This document shows positions 45,640 through 56,642 of a stretch of DNA of 64,000 nt, in pieces. A program made the position numbers and the translations under genes. The stretch lies in the NCBI GenBank assembly GCA_003290165.1, contig QNQO01001830.1, forward strand, positions 53,501-117,500, given 5' to 3'. How positions within the stretch are numbered: position 1 is the stretch's first letter; every line of letters starts with the position of its first letter. Below the pieces are notes generated by a model. That model searched no databases. It saw only the letters and a program-made list of their open reading frames with translations, and had not been told where the DNA came from. Source of the DNA: Berberis thunbergii. Its lineage: Eukaryota; Streptophyta; Magnoliopsida; Ranunculales; Berberidaceae.

Positions 45640-46062
45640 TCTCCATGTGCTTTGTGTAGGAAAAGAATTTCGGTGTTGCTTGCCCATAACACACCTTTCA
45701 GTTTTAATTGTTGCTTCAATCTTGGGAAGACCATTCACCATGGCTTTCTGTTGGAACAGCTTCAAACCTTGGAAATTTAGGTGACAAAATCTTTTGTGCC
45801 ACAGCCAAGAGTCTTAGACGACATCCACCTTCAATACAGATTCATGCCCACAATTCATATTGAGAGGAAAAATTCGATTTTCCTCCATTTGAACATAATA
45901 TTCATTTCCCATTTTGATCCTTGGACTGATTTTAGTGTCCAACTTGACAAATGCTTTTTCGTTTGCTGTCATATGATTACTGCAACCGCTATCAATGTAC
46001 CAAACACTTTCTTCTTCGCATGATGGTTGTCCAACATAGAACAAGGTTGCCTCTTTGTCCAC
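45640..46062 (-). pseudogene. Copia 1 protease and GAG-pre-integrase
   Basis: The protease block reads VWYIDSGCSNHMTANEKAF; DSG is the aspartic-protease active site and the SNHMT context is typical of copia. After an in-frame TAA (about 45806), reading goes on as DSWLWHKRFCHLNFQGLKLF and MVNGLPKIEA, the GAG-pre-integrase domain. It then loses frame after GKQHRN. The product would be part of the Gag-Pol polyprotein. Confidence 0.8.
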
Positions 46063-46170
46063 ATCTTCTTTCTTTTCAGCAAAGTTTGCTTGATTAGAAT
46101 TCTTGAATCTGCAAATGCCCGAATTTGCTACAACAAGAACACTGTGGCTTCCCGCGATGATAATAGCTTG

Positions 46171-47025
46171 TTATATCATGATTGTTTTTGTTACAGATCT
46201 TGCAATGAAGCTTTGTGCCATCAAAATTGTACCTCTATTATTTTTGCCTTCATATCTTCTGCTGGACTCCCCTTTCTTCCATCTTATTTGCTCCACCATT
46301 CGCCGATCTTCAAGATATTTCTCCTTCTTGGGAAACCTTTGTGATTTAAATGTGAGCATTGGTTGAAAGGCACTCTCTACTGATTGTTCATTGCGTCGTA
46401 GTTTTCTTTGCTCATGAGACTTTAGAGACCCCATCAATTCTTCAATGGTTAACGTGTTGATGTCCTTTGACTCTTCAATGGCAGCAACAATTGAATCATA
46501 TTTTTCGGGTGAGCTAATCAATATTTTCTCAACAATCTGTTGGTCAGAAAGCTCCTCACCAAGAGTTCTGATTTGGTTTACAATTTCAGCCACTCTGCTA
46601 GAGTAATCTTGGATGCATTCAGATTCTTTCATCTTCAAGTTGTGGAATTCTCTTTGCAAAGTTTGAAGCTTGATAGTTCTTGTCTTGCTATCTCCATGGA
46701 ACTTCTTCTCTAATGTCTCCCAAGCTTCCCTTGCTGTTTTGGCTTTTGTAATTCTTGGAAAATCTTCTGTAGTGACTCCGTTTTGAATTTTAGAGAGAGC
46801 CCTTGCATCTTTCATCACATCTGCTTCATATATATATATTTTTTGTGTTGTTGTAAGTTGGCTCTCATCTATTGATTCTTGGAATGCTTTTTCGACAATG
46901 CTCCAAAGCCCTTTAGACATAAGCAAAGTCTTCATCTTCACCTTTCAAAAATCATAGTTTGTTTCTCCAAAAATTGGAAGAATAGAATAGGAAACTGATG
47001 GACCTTCTTTGACACCTAATGACAT
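46171..47025 (-). pseudogene. Copia 1 gag (UBN2-type capsid)
   Basis: The natural start ATG at 47025 gives MSLGVKEGPSVSYSILPIF and GETNYDF, then a TGA where gag proteins normally have Trp (NYDFWKVKM). Downstream the frame is open for about 250 codons with the UBN2 blocks KTAREAWETLEKKFHGD, IVNQIRTLGEELSD and ILISSPEKYDSIVAAIE. A frameshift precedes the CCHC-like knuckle (CSCCSKFGHL). Except for the single stop, this is the best-preserved part of the element. Confidence 0.8.
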
Positions 47026-47070
47026 TTTATTGTTGGGGAATGAAATAAGAGCCTTGATCTGATACCAATA

Positions 47071-47479
47071 TGATAGAATGAATGTTAGAATGAAGAAATG
47101 AGATACTCAAAATGAGTTGCTACAGCAGAGCCCTTTCATTCATATGACTAGATTGTTTTATTTTTATTTTTTGTATGATTAAATGACTCCACCAACTAAG
47201 CCAATAGACTTTTTATGGAAAAATCTAGGGTGCCTGGTGGTCACCAGGCACCGTCCATCTGCCTCGAGATGTGCACTATTACATATCTTGCAACAGATAG
47301 ACGGTGCCTGGTGGCACCAGGCACTGTAGTAGTGCTCGCTTTTTATAGTACATCAATATGGCCTCTAGAGAATTTTTTCCTAGGAACTCTAAAAGGCTTA
47401 GCATAGGAACTTTGATACATTCACTTAAGGCTGCTCCCATTAATAAGAAAATTCTAGAGAAAGTGCATTAATTCTAACA
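47071..47479 (-). repeat. 5' LTR of copia element 1
   Basis: Read on the minus strand it starts TGTTAGAATTAATGCACTTT and ends ATTCATTCTATCA, immediately followed by the primer-binding site. Its first 110 bp match the partial 3' LTR at 45116-45251 (both contain TTAAGGCTGC and GTATCAAAGTTCC in matching order). Part of its length (47226-47330) is a later insertion. Confidence 0.75.
47226..47330. mobile_element. Small foldback element inserted in an LTR
   Basis: Inverted arms GGTGCCTGGTGGTCACCAGG and its partner end in ACGGTGCCTGGTGGCACCAG. Each arm is itself a hairpin (GTGCCTGGTG/CACCAGGCAC). The start AAATCTAGGG and the end CTGTAGTAGTGCTCG resemble the edges of the elements at 41451 and 43254, so it may be a third member of that family. 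Confidence 0.65.
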
Positions 47480-47901
47480 AGAACGACCTACTGTACAAGT
47501 TCAAACTCTTAGAGAGGAAATTTATCAATTATCATCCCAAACAATCATGTAGCCAAGGACTTGAAGAATTAATAACCCTTGCTCACAGTATAAAGAATTA
47601 AAAAAAAGAGATAAAAAACTTAACTCTTTGATATTACATTAGTGCTAAACAACACTTTAACAATATACAAGAACAAAGCTAATAGTGACTTCTTTGATAG
47701 ATGACATGACTGCTACATACAGAGAATCAGGAGTATAACTATTGAGGCGATGCAGTGCTAGTGTGGTGAATCAGGAGAGTAGCATGGGGAGTTGGGGAGT
47801 AGCATGGGGACGAAAAGACTGATACGAGTAAGGAGGAGTGTAGACAAGAGAGATGTAATGTTGTGTTTTATTCACTTTCCATGTGTTGTTTAAGAGAAAG
47901 T
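47480..47901. other. Intergenic, nothing recognised
   Basis: A short direct duplication (GGAGTAGCATGGGGA, at about 47780-47815) is all that stands out. Confidence 0.4.
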
Positions 47902-48064
47902 CTAATCAGTTTTGTTTGGTAGTATATATATATATATATATATCTTTTTTGTGTGTTTTTACACTTTTTACCCATTCTCTTTAAGACACAACCACAAACA
48001 CTATCTACATAAGGGGTAAAAGTGTAAAAAAATCCAAAAAATGCCAGCAAATAAGGCTGGCTAG
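47902..48064. mobile_element. Small TIR element, copy 2 (family of 4790)
   Basis: Left end CTAATCAGTTTTGTTTGGTAG, right end reading CTAGCCAGCCTTATTTGCTGG in reverse complement. Read in reverse it aligns with copy 1 over TTTACCCCTT, TAGTGTTTGTGxTTGTGT and AAAAAGTGTAAAAACAC. An (AT)n run at about 47923-47942 has expanded inside it. Confidence 0.75.
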
Positions 48065-48239
48065 AATTGTTGGTTGTTTAAATACAACTAATACGGTGGA
48101 TTACAGTTCATCTCATATATGATATTCAGTAGTGGAAACATCCACTAGCATCTATGATGAATCCCACTACAATATCCACTAATATCTATGATGAATCCAC
48201 ACTACAACCTCCACTAATATCTATGATGAATCCCACTAA

Positions 48240-48512
48240 TTATCCAGAGCTTATGCCAACAAGGAGAAGAAGAGGAATAAGAAGGAAAATTGGGGGAATG
48301 AGCCCAAGATTCCTTAGTCCCGGGGTGTTGTAAGGAGGAGTCACAAGAGAAACAATAAGAGGCCATGGAAAACTTCCAGAGCTTGAACAAACATCATCAT
48401 CCCTGCCCATGCCGTTGTCTCTGAGTCTATCGCGATTCCACGAATGGGACTTCTTCATCTTCATCCTCATCGCACTCAAGTAGTCTTGCATTTTCATTAA
48501 CTTCAAAACCAT
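48240..48512 (-). CDS. Unrecognised 90-codon open frame
   Basis: ATG at 48512, TAA-adjacent stop near 48240. The product is basic at the N-terminal side (AMRMKMKKSHSWNRDRLRD) and hydrophobic at the C-terminus (IFLLIPLLLLVG), possibly a tail membrane segment. Upstream on the minus strand a CT-rich stretch (TCTCTATGTCTCTATATC, 48560-48600) resembles a plant leader. I do not recognise a family. It could be a small gene, a gene fragment carried by a transposon, or chance. Confidence 0.25.
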   Translation of the reverse strand: MVLKLMKMQDYLSAMRMKMKKSHSWNRDRLRDNGMGRDDDVCSSSGSFPWPLIVSLVTPPYNTPGLRNLGLIPPIFLLIPLLLLVGISSG

Positions 48513-48716
48513 CCTATCTGATCTGATCTTCCCAACCTAGAAAAGAAAAGTTTCTTTCTTTCTCGTAAGAGAAGAGATATAGAGACATAGAGATTCAAGA
48601 ACTAAGCGAGTGGGTTGGATCGACTTAGATATCTAACATAAAAGAAGGGTTTCTAAATATAGAAAGTAGCTTGGGTAAACTTTCCTAAATTGAAATTTAA
48701 GTTTGGTTGATTGTTT

Positions 48717-49366
48717 TAGGGGTGGGCATGAGATGGGTTGGACCCCATCCCTATCACATCCTATTTGTTCGGGATCGGGGACGTGATGTGATAGACCTCA
48801 TCCCATCCCAAACGGGTTCGGGATGAGCATATACTAAATTTTGGATTAAAAATTTAACATGCAAGATGAAAATTTTTGGATTTACCAAACATACGACTCT
48901 AAGAACAAACTATATAACTTTAAGTTATTGATTATTATTTCCCAATTTCATTAACTTTTATTCTGTTTTTTTAGAACAACTATTGAAGATAGTCATTTTT
49001 ATATATTGCTAACGAAAATGATCAATAGGTTTGTCATTTAATAACTACGAGAGCAAACATTATTATTGTCAAGAGTTAGGAAGAGGAAAAAAAGAAGGGA
49101 TAAATTCATTATCTAGGAAAGTCGCACGGAAGCTTGTGAAAGTAAAATAGCAATGTCAATAAATAAAACAACAAATAAAAGTCATATCAACAAATAGTTT
49201 CATACTACATATTCATATTAAATATTAAAAAAATCGGTTTGGGACAGGACGAGATGAGCGGGATTGAAAATCTTTATCTCGATCCTATCCCACTTTATAT
49301 CGAGACGGGATGGGATTGATCAATCCCAATAGGACCCTAAAAAATTGGGACGGGACGAGATCGAGA
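48717..49366. mobile_element. Decayed hAT element, relative of 39383-40875
   Basis: Begins TAGGGGTGGGCA, the same terminal repeat, followed by GGGATCGGG/CCCATCCC words. About 500 bp later comes the matching right subterminal zone (GGGACAGGACGAGATGAGCGG and GAGACGGGATGGGATTG). The right terminal repeat itself is missing, and no 8-bp duplication is visible, so the right end has been lost. Confidence 0.65.
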
Positions 49367-49367
49367 T

Positions 49368-50100
49368 TACTGAAAATAAATTTAATCAAGATTTCTAGAT
49401 GGTCTTCACCAACCATTGGACAAAAGTTTCACCAACCATTGTTGAATGTTCTAGCCTCATTTGTAGAATTTATGTACCTCCATTTACCTATAAATATGTA
49501 TCTCATTCGTGAGTTCTAAATGTGGGAAACAAGTTTTCAAATTACACTTTACGCTCTGATACCACTTTGTTAAGAAAAATGGCTTCGCAATACTGTTTTT
49601 CTACGAACCCAGAATAAATTTCAAAATCAAAATAGAACAGAAAAGAACACCGAGAATTTTAATGTGGAAAACTCTTGATGGGAAAAACCGCGGGATCCGT
49701 AAGCCACTTAAAATAACTTCCAATATAGAGCTAATGAGATTACAAAATACATCTTCACCCGTAAGTAGATTCTTTTCTCAATACAAAATATTACATGCTC
49801 GGAATGATATCTCTCGATTAGGATTATTGATGGAATTTGCTGAAAATAAACTTAATCAAGATTTCTATATGGTTTTCACCTCTAGAAGGTCTTCACTAAC
49901 CATGGTTGGTGTACCAACCATTGGAAAAAATTTTCATTCACCATTGTTGAATGTTTTAGTTTCCTTTATAGAATTTATATACCACCATTTATCCATAAAT
50001 ATGTAGCTCATTTGTGAGTTCTAAGTGTGAAAAACAAGTTCTCAAATTACACTTTCTATGCTTTGATACCATTTTGTTGGAAAAAATAGCTTCACAATCT
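49368..50100 (-). repeat. Tandem LTR-type units with tRNA primer-site complements, block 1
   Basis: Units of about 510 bp share AATAAACTTAATCAAGATTTC, CACCAACCATTG, TAGAATTTATGTACC, ACAAGTTCTCAAATTACAC and GCTCTGATACCACTTTGTTG. The last word is the reverse complement of a TGGTATCAGAGC primer-binding site preceded by an LTR end in CAACA. So on the minus strand these look like LTR plus primer-site units of a retroelement. Junctions lie near 49557 and 50069. Confidence 0.65.
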
Positions 50101-50325
50101 GATTTGGAACTTGTTGAGATTTGATTTTAATATTTTATGTCACAATCTACCTAGCTGCCCATATATTCAGTAATTTTTATTTTATTATAACAATTAAATA
50201 AATAAAAAAATAATATTAAAATTTAAAACATAATAATTATATATAATTTTAAGGGCATATGTATAGTTTATAAAAAAAATAAGGGGCTTCAAATAATTAA
50301 TGTTAATGGCATAGATATAAATAAT

Positions 50326-52175
50326 CACTATAAAAAAGTCAATTCAACAACGGCTAAAAACCGTTGCTAATTGTCAAACAACCGTAGCTAAAATGAATTA
50401 GCAACGACTCAACAACCGTCGCAATACCGTAGCTATTTTAATCGTCGCTATTTGAATCAACAACGGTAAACTATCTCGTAGCTAATTCGCAACGACTAAA
50501 AACTATCACGCCCCGATTTTCGAGAAAAATGATATCCTAAAATCCACGTAGGATTATCCGTTTCCCCTAAACCCGGGACGTGAAATTCAATAACAACAGA
50601 GACATTTAGCAGCAATGACAAAAGTATATTTTAGAAAATAGGAACAAACTAAAATTTATAATAAAACTCTAACAAAAAAATACTGATGTTGCTAGCCCTA
50701 CTAGCGAAACTCTCGTATTGCTGCTCAAAAGTCTCTGAACCTAAAAAGCTAATCGGCTACATTCCCAATGGAATGTACCCAAGAAGCAAAAGCTCACTTG
50801 GGTCAGCAATAAAGCTGGTGTGAGAAATCTTCATTCCAAAATCAATAAAATCACACGTGATAAACATAAAGCTAAACACAAATAATACACAAACACACCA
50901 ACAGGTAGTTCCTCAACGAGGCAAAGGGGTCACGCAAGAAAACACAGTCCAAAGAATTTAATTCCTCATCGAGGCCATCTTATCATCATCTCAATTAAGT
51001 AAAAATGCATTTACCTGTACTTACCCTATAGGAGTTGACTATGGCAAGTCTGACCTGCAGAAATATTAGTGGACTTGTCATCCTGCATAAAAAGGATTAG
51101 AAACAATGCAACGTAATTTATTCTTTTATTTGAATTAGGTTCATCTTTTACCACATTCGCACCACTTCCGTGCCGAACATACATGCCCGTATGCCTCTTT
51201 CATATAAATGAGGACTACTCCGTCATCCATGCCCAAGTGGGGACATCACATACATGCATGCATCACGAATACTTTTAACTATATGAGTACCAAAAATCAC
51301 CATTGGGCTATCAATGCGCATAAACTCACGTCACATTTTTGACGGATAAACATCAAAACCTATTTTAGGCATACAAATTCACCACATTTCCGCTAGACTA
51401 ACCCGAAGGTTATTTTAGTTTCTCTAGTAAGAAATGGGTGCCCCAACTCTGCAATACGACCCTATGGTCATTTAGTTTCTCTAGTAAGAGAGGGAAAATA
51501 ATAAACAAAAGAGGTGTGGTAGTTCTAAGTGATACAAGTCCAAGTGGTTTATATTTTCAAAAATCCAGGTTTACCAATATCATTTATTTTTCATAATTCA
51601 GAATTCTTCCACAATGACATTTTGTCATACATGAATTGATTCACAATCTATTCACCCACATTTTTGGGGAAAACATAGCATATTCATTAATCATGGTATG
51701 TAACAATATGGCAATCAAGCCACTCCTAGATTCAAATATCCAAATTCTTCATAATGCATAAATAAGTCAATATGCATACAAATCTCCAAATTTGTCACAA
51801 TGCATTAATATTCATCAACCATTCAAACACCAACCAAACAAAGTCACAACCGACGCTAATAAAAAAATCTTTGTAAAAATTACTAACGGTTTTTTGCCGT
51901 AGCTAAATGTTTGTGTATAATTTTTTTTTCTTCAAAAAATCAATTAGGGACGGTTGTTTGCTGTAGCTAATAAAAAAATCTTTGTAAAACTTAGCGACGT
52001 TTTTTTGCCGTAGTTAAATGTTTTTGTGTATATTTTTTTTCAAAAAAAAAAAAAATTAGTGACGGTTTTGTGTCGACACAAATAATTAGCGACTTTTTTT
52101 TTATGATTATGGGTTGATTAAGCTATCAAAATATCGTCGCTAGTATCTGTAGCTATTGAAGTTTTTTTTGTAGTG
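50326..52175. mobile_element. CACTA (En/Spm-type) element, non-autonomous, with nested sequence
   Basis: Ends CACTATAAAAAAGTCAATTC and (reverse complement) CACTACAAAAAAAACTTCAA. Both subterminal zones (about 200 bp left, 330 bp right) carry many CCGTAGCTA/CCGTTGCTAA/CGTCGCTA words in both orientations, as expected for CACTA transposase sites. The interior, from TATCACGCCCCGATTTTCGAG (about 50508) to about 51850, looks like foreign sequence, possibly an LTR piece. No transposase domain. The 3-bp target duplication is not preserved. Confidence 0.7.
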
Positions 52176-52177
52176 TG

Positions 52178-53230
52178 TGAAAAACAAGTTCTCAAATTAC
52201 ACTTTCTATGCTCTGATACCATTTTGTTGAAAAAAATTTCACAATATTGCTCTTCTATGAACCCAGGATAATTTTCCAAACAAAAATAGAAAAGAAAAGA
52301 ACATCGATAATTTTAGCGGGGAAAACCTTTGACAAAAAAAAAACCATGGGACCCGTATGCCACTTAAAATAACTTCCACTATAGAGATAATCAGATTACA
52401 AAATACAACTTCACCCGTAGGTGGATCACTCTTTCAATACAAATATTACATGCTTGAAATGATATATCTCAATTAAGTTTATGGGAGAAATTTGTTGAAA
52501 ATAAACTTAATCAAGATTTTTAGATGGTCTTCACCTCTTGAAGGTCATTACCAACCATTGGAGAAAATTTCACCAACCATTGTCGAGTGTTTTAGGCTCG
52601 TTTGTAGAATTTATGTACCACCATTTACCTATAAATATGTAGCTCATTTGTGAGGTTTAAGTGTGGAAAACAAGTTCTCAAATTAAACTTTCTAACGCTC
52701 TGATACTACTTTGTTGGGAGAAAATGGTTTTGCAATATTGTTTTTTTTTTTTACGAACATAGGATAATTTCCCATACCAAAATAGAACAAAAAAGAACAT
52801 CAAGAATTTTAGCGTGGAAAACCCTTGACGGGAAAAACCTCGAGTAGGCCACTTAAAATAACTTGAATTATAGAGATAATGTAATTACAAAATACAACTT
52901 CAACCGTAGGTGGATCACTTTATTAATACAAATTATTAAATGCTCGGAATGATATCTCGATTAAGTTTATGGGAGAAATTTGTTGGAAATAAATTTAATC
53001 AAGATTTCTAGATGGTCTTTACCTCTGAACAAACCATTGGAGAATGTTCTAACCTTCGTTGTAGAATTTATTTACTACCATTTACTTATAAATATGTAGT
53101 TTATTTGTGAGTTCTAGTGGAAACAAGTTATCAAATTACACTTTTTACACTCTGATACCACTTTGTTGGGAAAAATGGCTTCGCAATATTGTTTTTCTAC
53201 AAACCCAAGATAATTTCCTAAACCAAAATA
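52178..53230 (-). repeat. Tandem LTR-type units, block 2
   Basis: Three more units of the kind at 49368, with junction words (CTCTGATACCA or a one-base variant) near 52217, 52706 and 53156, periods about 489 and 450 bp. The CACTA element and about 220 bp of other sequence (50101-50325) separate the two blocks. Confidence 0.65.
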
Positions 53231-53234
53231 GTAA

Positions 53235-54781
53235 AGAGAATGTAAGTGGAATGTTATTTGATATTCACGTAATTAGTACATAATGTATCCCTTAATTTAT
53301 ATTTGTTAGTGTTTAGATTATTATAATGTATTATAATTATTTTGTTTTCATGTTTTTGTAGGAATTTGAGCATAAACGATGAAATCGCATTAAGGCGGCA
53401 ATCGAGGAATGATCAATTGATTGGTTTAAATGGTGGTACAAAGTAACGGGTGACAAGTCAATTATCACATGTCTAAACCTAACCCAAACAAACCTAAATC
53501 CATCTAATTTAACCTAAGCCCAAGCCTAAAAGCTGACCTAGAAACCCAAACCCGACCTAACAAGGAGAAAGGAGAATCCTATTTAGGCTTCCTCTCTCCT
53601 TTTACTGATGCCATCTATTTTCCTACGTTTCCTTTTTCATTCTCTCTTTTTTCAGCCACCACGCCACATCCACCCTGCCAGTGATCCTTGCTCGATAGGT
53701 GAACTGACAGCGCGATCACCTCGCCACCTCTTCCTCATCATGTTTCACACAACCATCATCTGTCACGTCCTTATCTATTTTCTTGTTCTTCTTTTTCAGC
53801 AACTCGCGCAACCGCAACCAAACAGAAGCAGCAAAAACAGAGCTCCACCGCCTTGTTTTTTCGTTTTCTCTCTATTTCTTCCATCTCTATCTTTTTTATA
53901 CGTACCGGAGTCGGTCGAAGAAAAAGGAATCTCCTGAGGAGCAAAGAGGAAACTACGCAAGGTATAGCTCGGAGGACGAAGGCGTAGTTCGTGGGTGGGA
54001 TAAAATTGATTTTTGAATCAGTTTAGCTATTTGCACCTTGGTGTTTATTCTGAGCCACCACAGTGCTTTTGTAACAATTTCTCGGGATGCGTGTTTGTGC
54101 TTAGAAATTCCACCTCCACTGATGTTGTGACCACTACCACCATGATCTTTTAGGCCTCGCACCGAGGCGAAGATGAAACCACAGGGTTTCCTAGAGTTTG
54201 TCGTATCTGAATTCATTATTTTATATATGCTTAAACGTTAAACACAATTGATTTTTGAATTTCAATAATTTACTTTCACCGATTATATTCGAAAAATTAT
54301 CTAGACTATTGGTAGTTAGAAGTTTCCTTTATTGATATTCAAAGCCTGTTTTAATAAATTAATTTAAATCTGTGATTGTGTGTGCCGTAGAAAGATATGC
54401 AATCCTAAAGGTTTATGCCTCTGCTGAAATCAAATGTAAATGTACATTAATCTTAGATTAGTCGTGTTGATTCTTGAAAACAATAATTTAGATTACACAA
54501 ATCTTGAAGAACCTGTGGTGGATTTGATGTCTTGGTCTACTCTCTTATCATCTTACCAGTTTAATTTTAGTTGTTCAATTTGGTTATCTTAATTTAGTAA
54601 TTTCTATAAACTCCAACTCTAAATTAGTTTAAATAAGTCTTAGAATTCGACTGTCTTGTCAATCCTCGTGGGATCGACTCGTATTTGCCATTGTCTACTA
54701 GTTAGACAGTCGTGCACTTGTGGTATTACAAGTAGAGTTTATTAACTTATTAATTTAGGTTAATAAAATCTCCATCATTAT
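53235..54781 (+). other. Possible LTR-retroelement remnant, no gene
   Basis: About 54650-54740 has CTCGTGGGATCGACTCGTATTTGCC, CTACTAGTTAGACAG and CGTGCACTTGTGG words like the 3' part of large plant Ty3/gypsy LTRs. 53450-53560 is rich in CCTAACCCAAAC-type words. Open frames at 53608-53937 and 53953-54216 have no recognisable domain. Confidence 0.35.
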
Positions 54782-54800
54782 TGATGATAAGATGTGATAT

Positions 54801-56382
54801 TTATTTGATAACAATTGTTGTATTTATACAGCTTATGAGTGGAAATACAGGTTGAACATGCTGAGTAGTGTGCGTACAGGTTATCATGCCCCCGCAAGAT
54901 TGATTGTTCATTGAGGACACCAATCTTGGATTGATGAGTAAGAAAGTGAAGATGAGGCAGCGGCTTAGTAAGGGAATCAACAAGTTGATTAGACGTATGG
55001 ACATGAGAAACATGTAGACGAGCTTATCAACTTGATCACGAACAAAGTGAAAATCGATAGCTATGTGCTTCATACGAGAATTAAAGACTGGATTAGCACA
55101 AACATATGTAAAACCCACATTGTTATAGTAGATTAAAGGAATGGGGGAGATAGGTACGCGGAGTTCCTGAAGGAGATTTGTTATCCAATTTAGTTCAGCA
55201 GCAGTAGATGCAATGACTCGGTACTCAGCCTCATTGGAAGAGCTAGCAACAGTCTTTTCCTTTGTAGAGCTCCAGGAAATGGGATTAGCTCCTATAAAAA
55301 GGACATAGGTTAGAGGTTGAAGTTTGATCATCAGGATTACCGACCAAATCAGCATCAGAAACAACATGAAGAGTTCAAGGAGAGTTCTTGCGAAGCATTA
55401 ACCCATAATCAAGAGTCCCAGCCAGATAGCAAAGCAAACGTTTGACGACAGACCAATGAAGTGTGGAAGGACGATGCATGTGCTGAGACAATTTGTTGAT
55501 GGCAAAGGAAACATCAGGACGTGTTAAGGAGAGATATTTTAAGAACCCAAGAGCTTGACGATATAAGGTGGCATCGACAGGTGGGGAACCATCGTATAAC
55601 TTGAAAATTAATTCAATAGTAGCAAGAGGTGTCGAAGTAGGCTTCACACTAGTCATGTTAAGTCTAAGCAGAAGATCTCTGATGTTTTTTGTCTGAGAGA
55701 AAAAACTAACCATTAGAGGTAACCTGAGCTTCAACTCCAAGAAAATATGATAGAGTACCAAGGTCTTTGAGAGAAAATCGCCGAGCAAGAGTGGAAATGA
55801 AGGCAGTCACATGAGCAGTGGAGGTGCCAGTGATGATGATGTCATTAACATAAACCAATAGATACAACACTGAATTGGAGGAGTGTAGTATAAATAAGGC
55901 GGTATCTGAGTGAGAGTTGTTGAAGCCTTCAGAAAGAAGAAAGTTTTGAAGCTCTTGGTAACAAGCACGAGGGGCTTGTAGAAGTCCATAGATAGCCTTT
56001 TGCAGCTGACAGACATGAGTGGGTTGTGCATTGTTCATGAAGCCAGGGGGTGATCCATGAATACTTCGTCAGATAAGGAGCCCTGTAAGAATGCATTATT
56101 TACATCTAGTTGACGAAGTGGCCAACCGTTAGATACAACAAGGGTAAGTAACAATCCAACAATTGTTGGCTTGACAACATGAATGTAGGTTTCAGAAAAA
56201 TCAACTCCAGGTTGTTGATGAAAACCTTTAGCTACTATGTGAACTTTATAATGATCTATGGACCCATTAGGATGTTTCTTAATCTTATAGACCCACTTGC
56301 ACCCAATAACATTTTGTGTGGTGGCTTGGGGAACGAGAGACCATGTTTGGTTGGAGACTAAGGCATTGTAATCATCACTCAT
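54801..56382 (-). pseudogene. Copia 2 reverse transcriptase and RNase H
   Basis: From 56382 downward: [40 protein letters not shown] and VDFSETYIHVVKPT (RT start), LDVNNAFLQGSLSDEVFM, then YVNDIIITG where the catalytic box should be YVDD, FSLKDLGTLSYFLGVE, and YRQALGFLKYLSLTRPDVSF. RNase H follows as ANPISWSSTKEKTVASSSNE and AEYRVIASTAAELNWITNLL. Reading needs frameshifts near 56035, 55710 and 55370. Confidence 0.8.
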
Positions 56383-56642
56383 AGCTTGATGCCATGCTTG
56401 ATGTTGTTGAGCTTGTTTGAAAGTTTAGGGTTCAGTGGTAGGAGAGATGGTAGTAGTGTGAAGGTCGAGGATGCGTTTTGGCTTAGTAATATGATTATGT
56501 AGCCTTGTATTGTAAGGGTGAGTTGCAACTGGGTTGGGAGAAGGGGGAGAGGGTATAGGGGAAAAACCATTTACCTGTAAAGAATTGGAAGTATCCCGAG
56601 ATTGAGGCACGAAGGAGAAGCCAGTGGATGAGGTGCCTTGGT

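Larger units (their letters stand above)
45116..47479 (-). mobile_element. Defective Ty1/copia element 1 (minus strand)
   Basis: Order on the minus strand: 5' LTR (47479-47071, TGTTAGAATTAATGC...TTCTATCA), primer-binding site TTGGTATCAGATCAAGG (47069 downward), gag (47025-46171), zinc knuckle (about 46150-46090), protease (46062-45814), GAG-pre-integrase (about 45810-45640), then a jump to the purine tract AAGAGGAG and a partial 3' LTR (45251 to about 45116). Integrase, RT and RNase H are missing. The 5' LTR carries a small foldback insertion (47226-47330), and another MITE (45354-45586) sits at the deletion side. Confidence 0.8.

Noticed and set aside
53608..54216. Open frames on both strands in the region before copia element 2.
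   Set aside because: Low-complexity, hydrophobic or Ser/Pro composition with no family resemblance; surrounding words are LTR-like.
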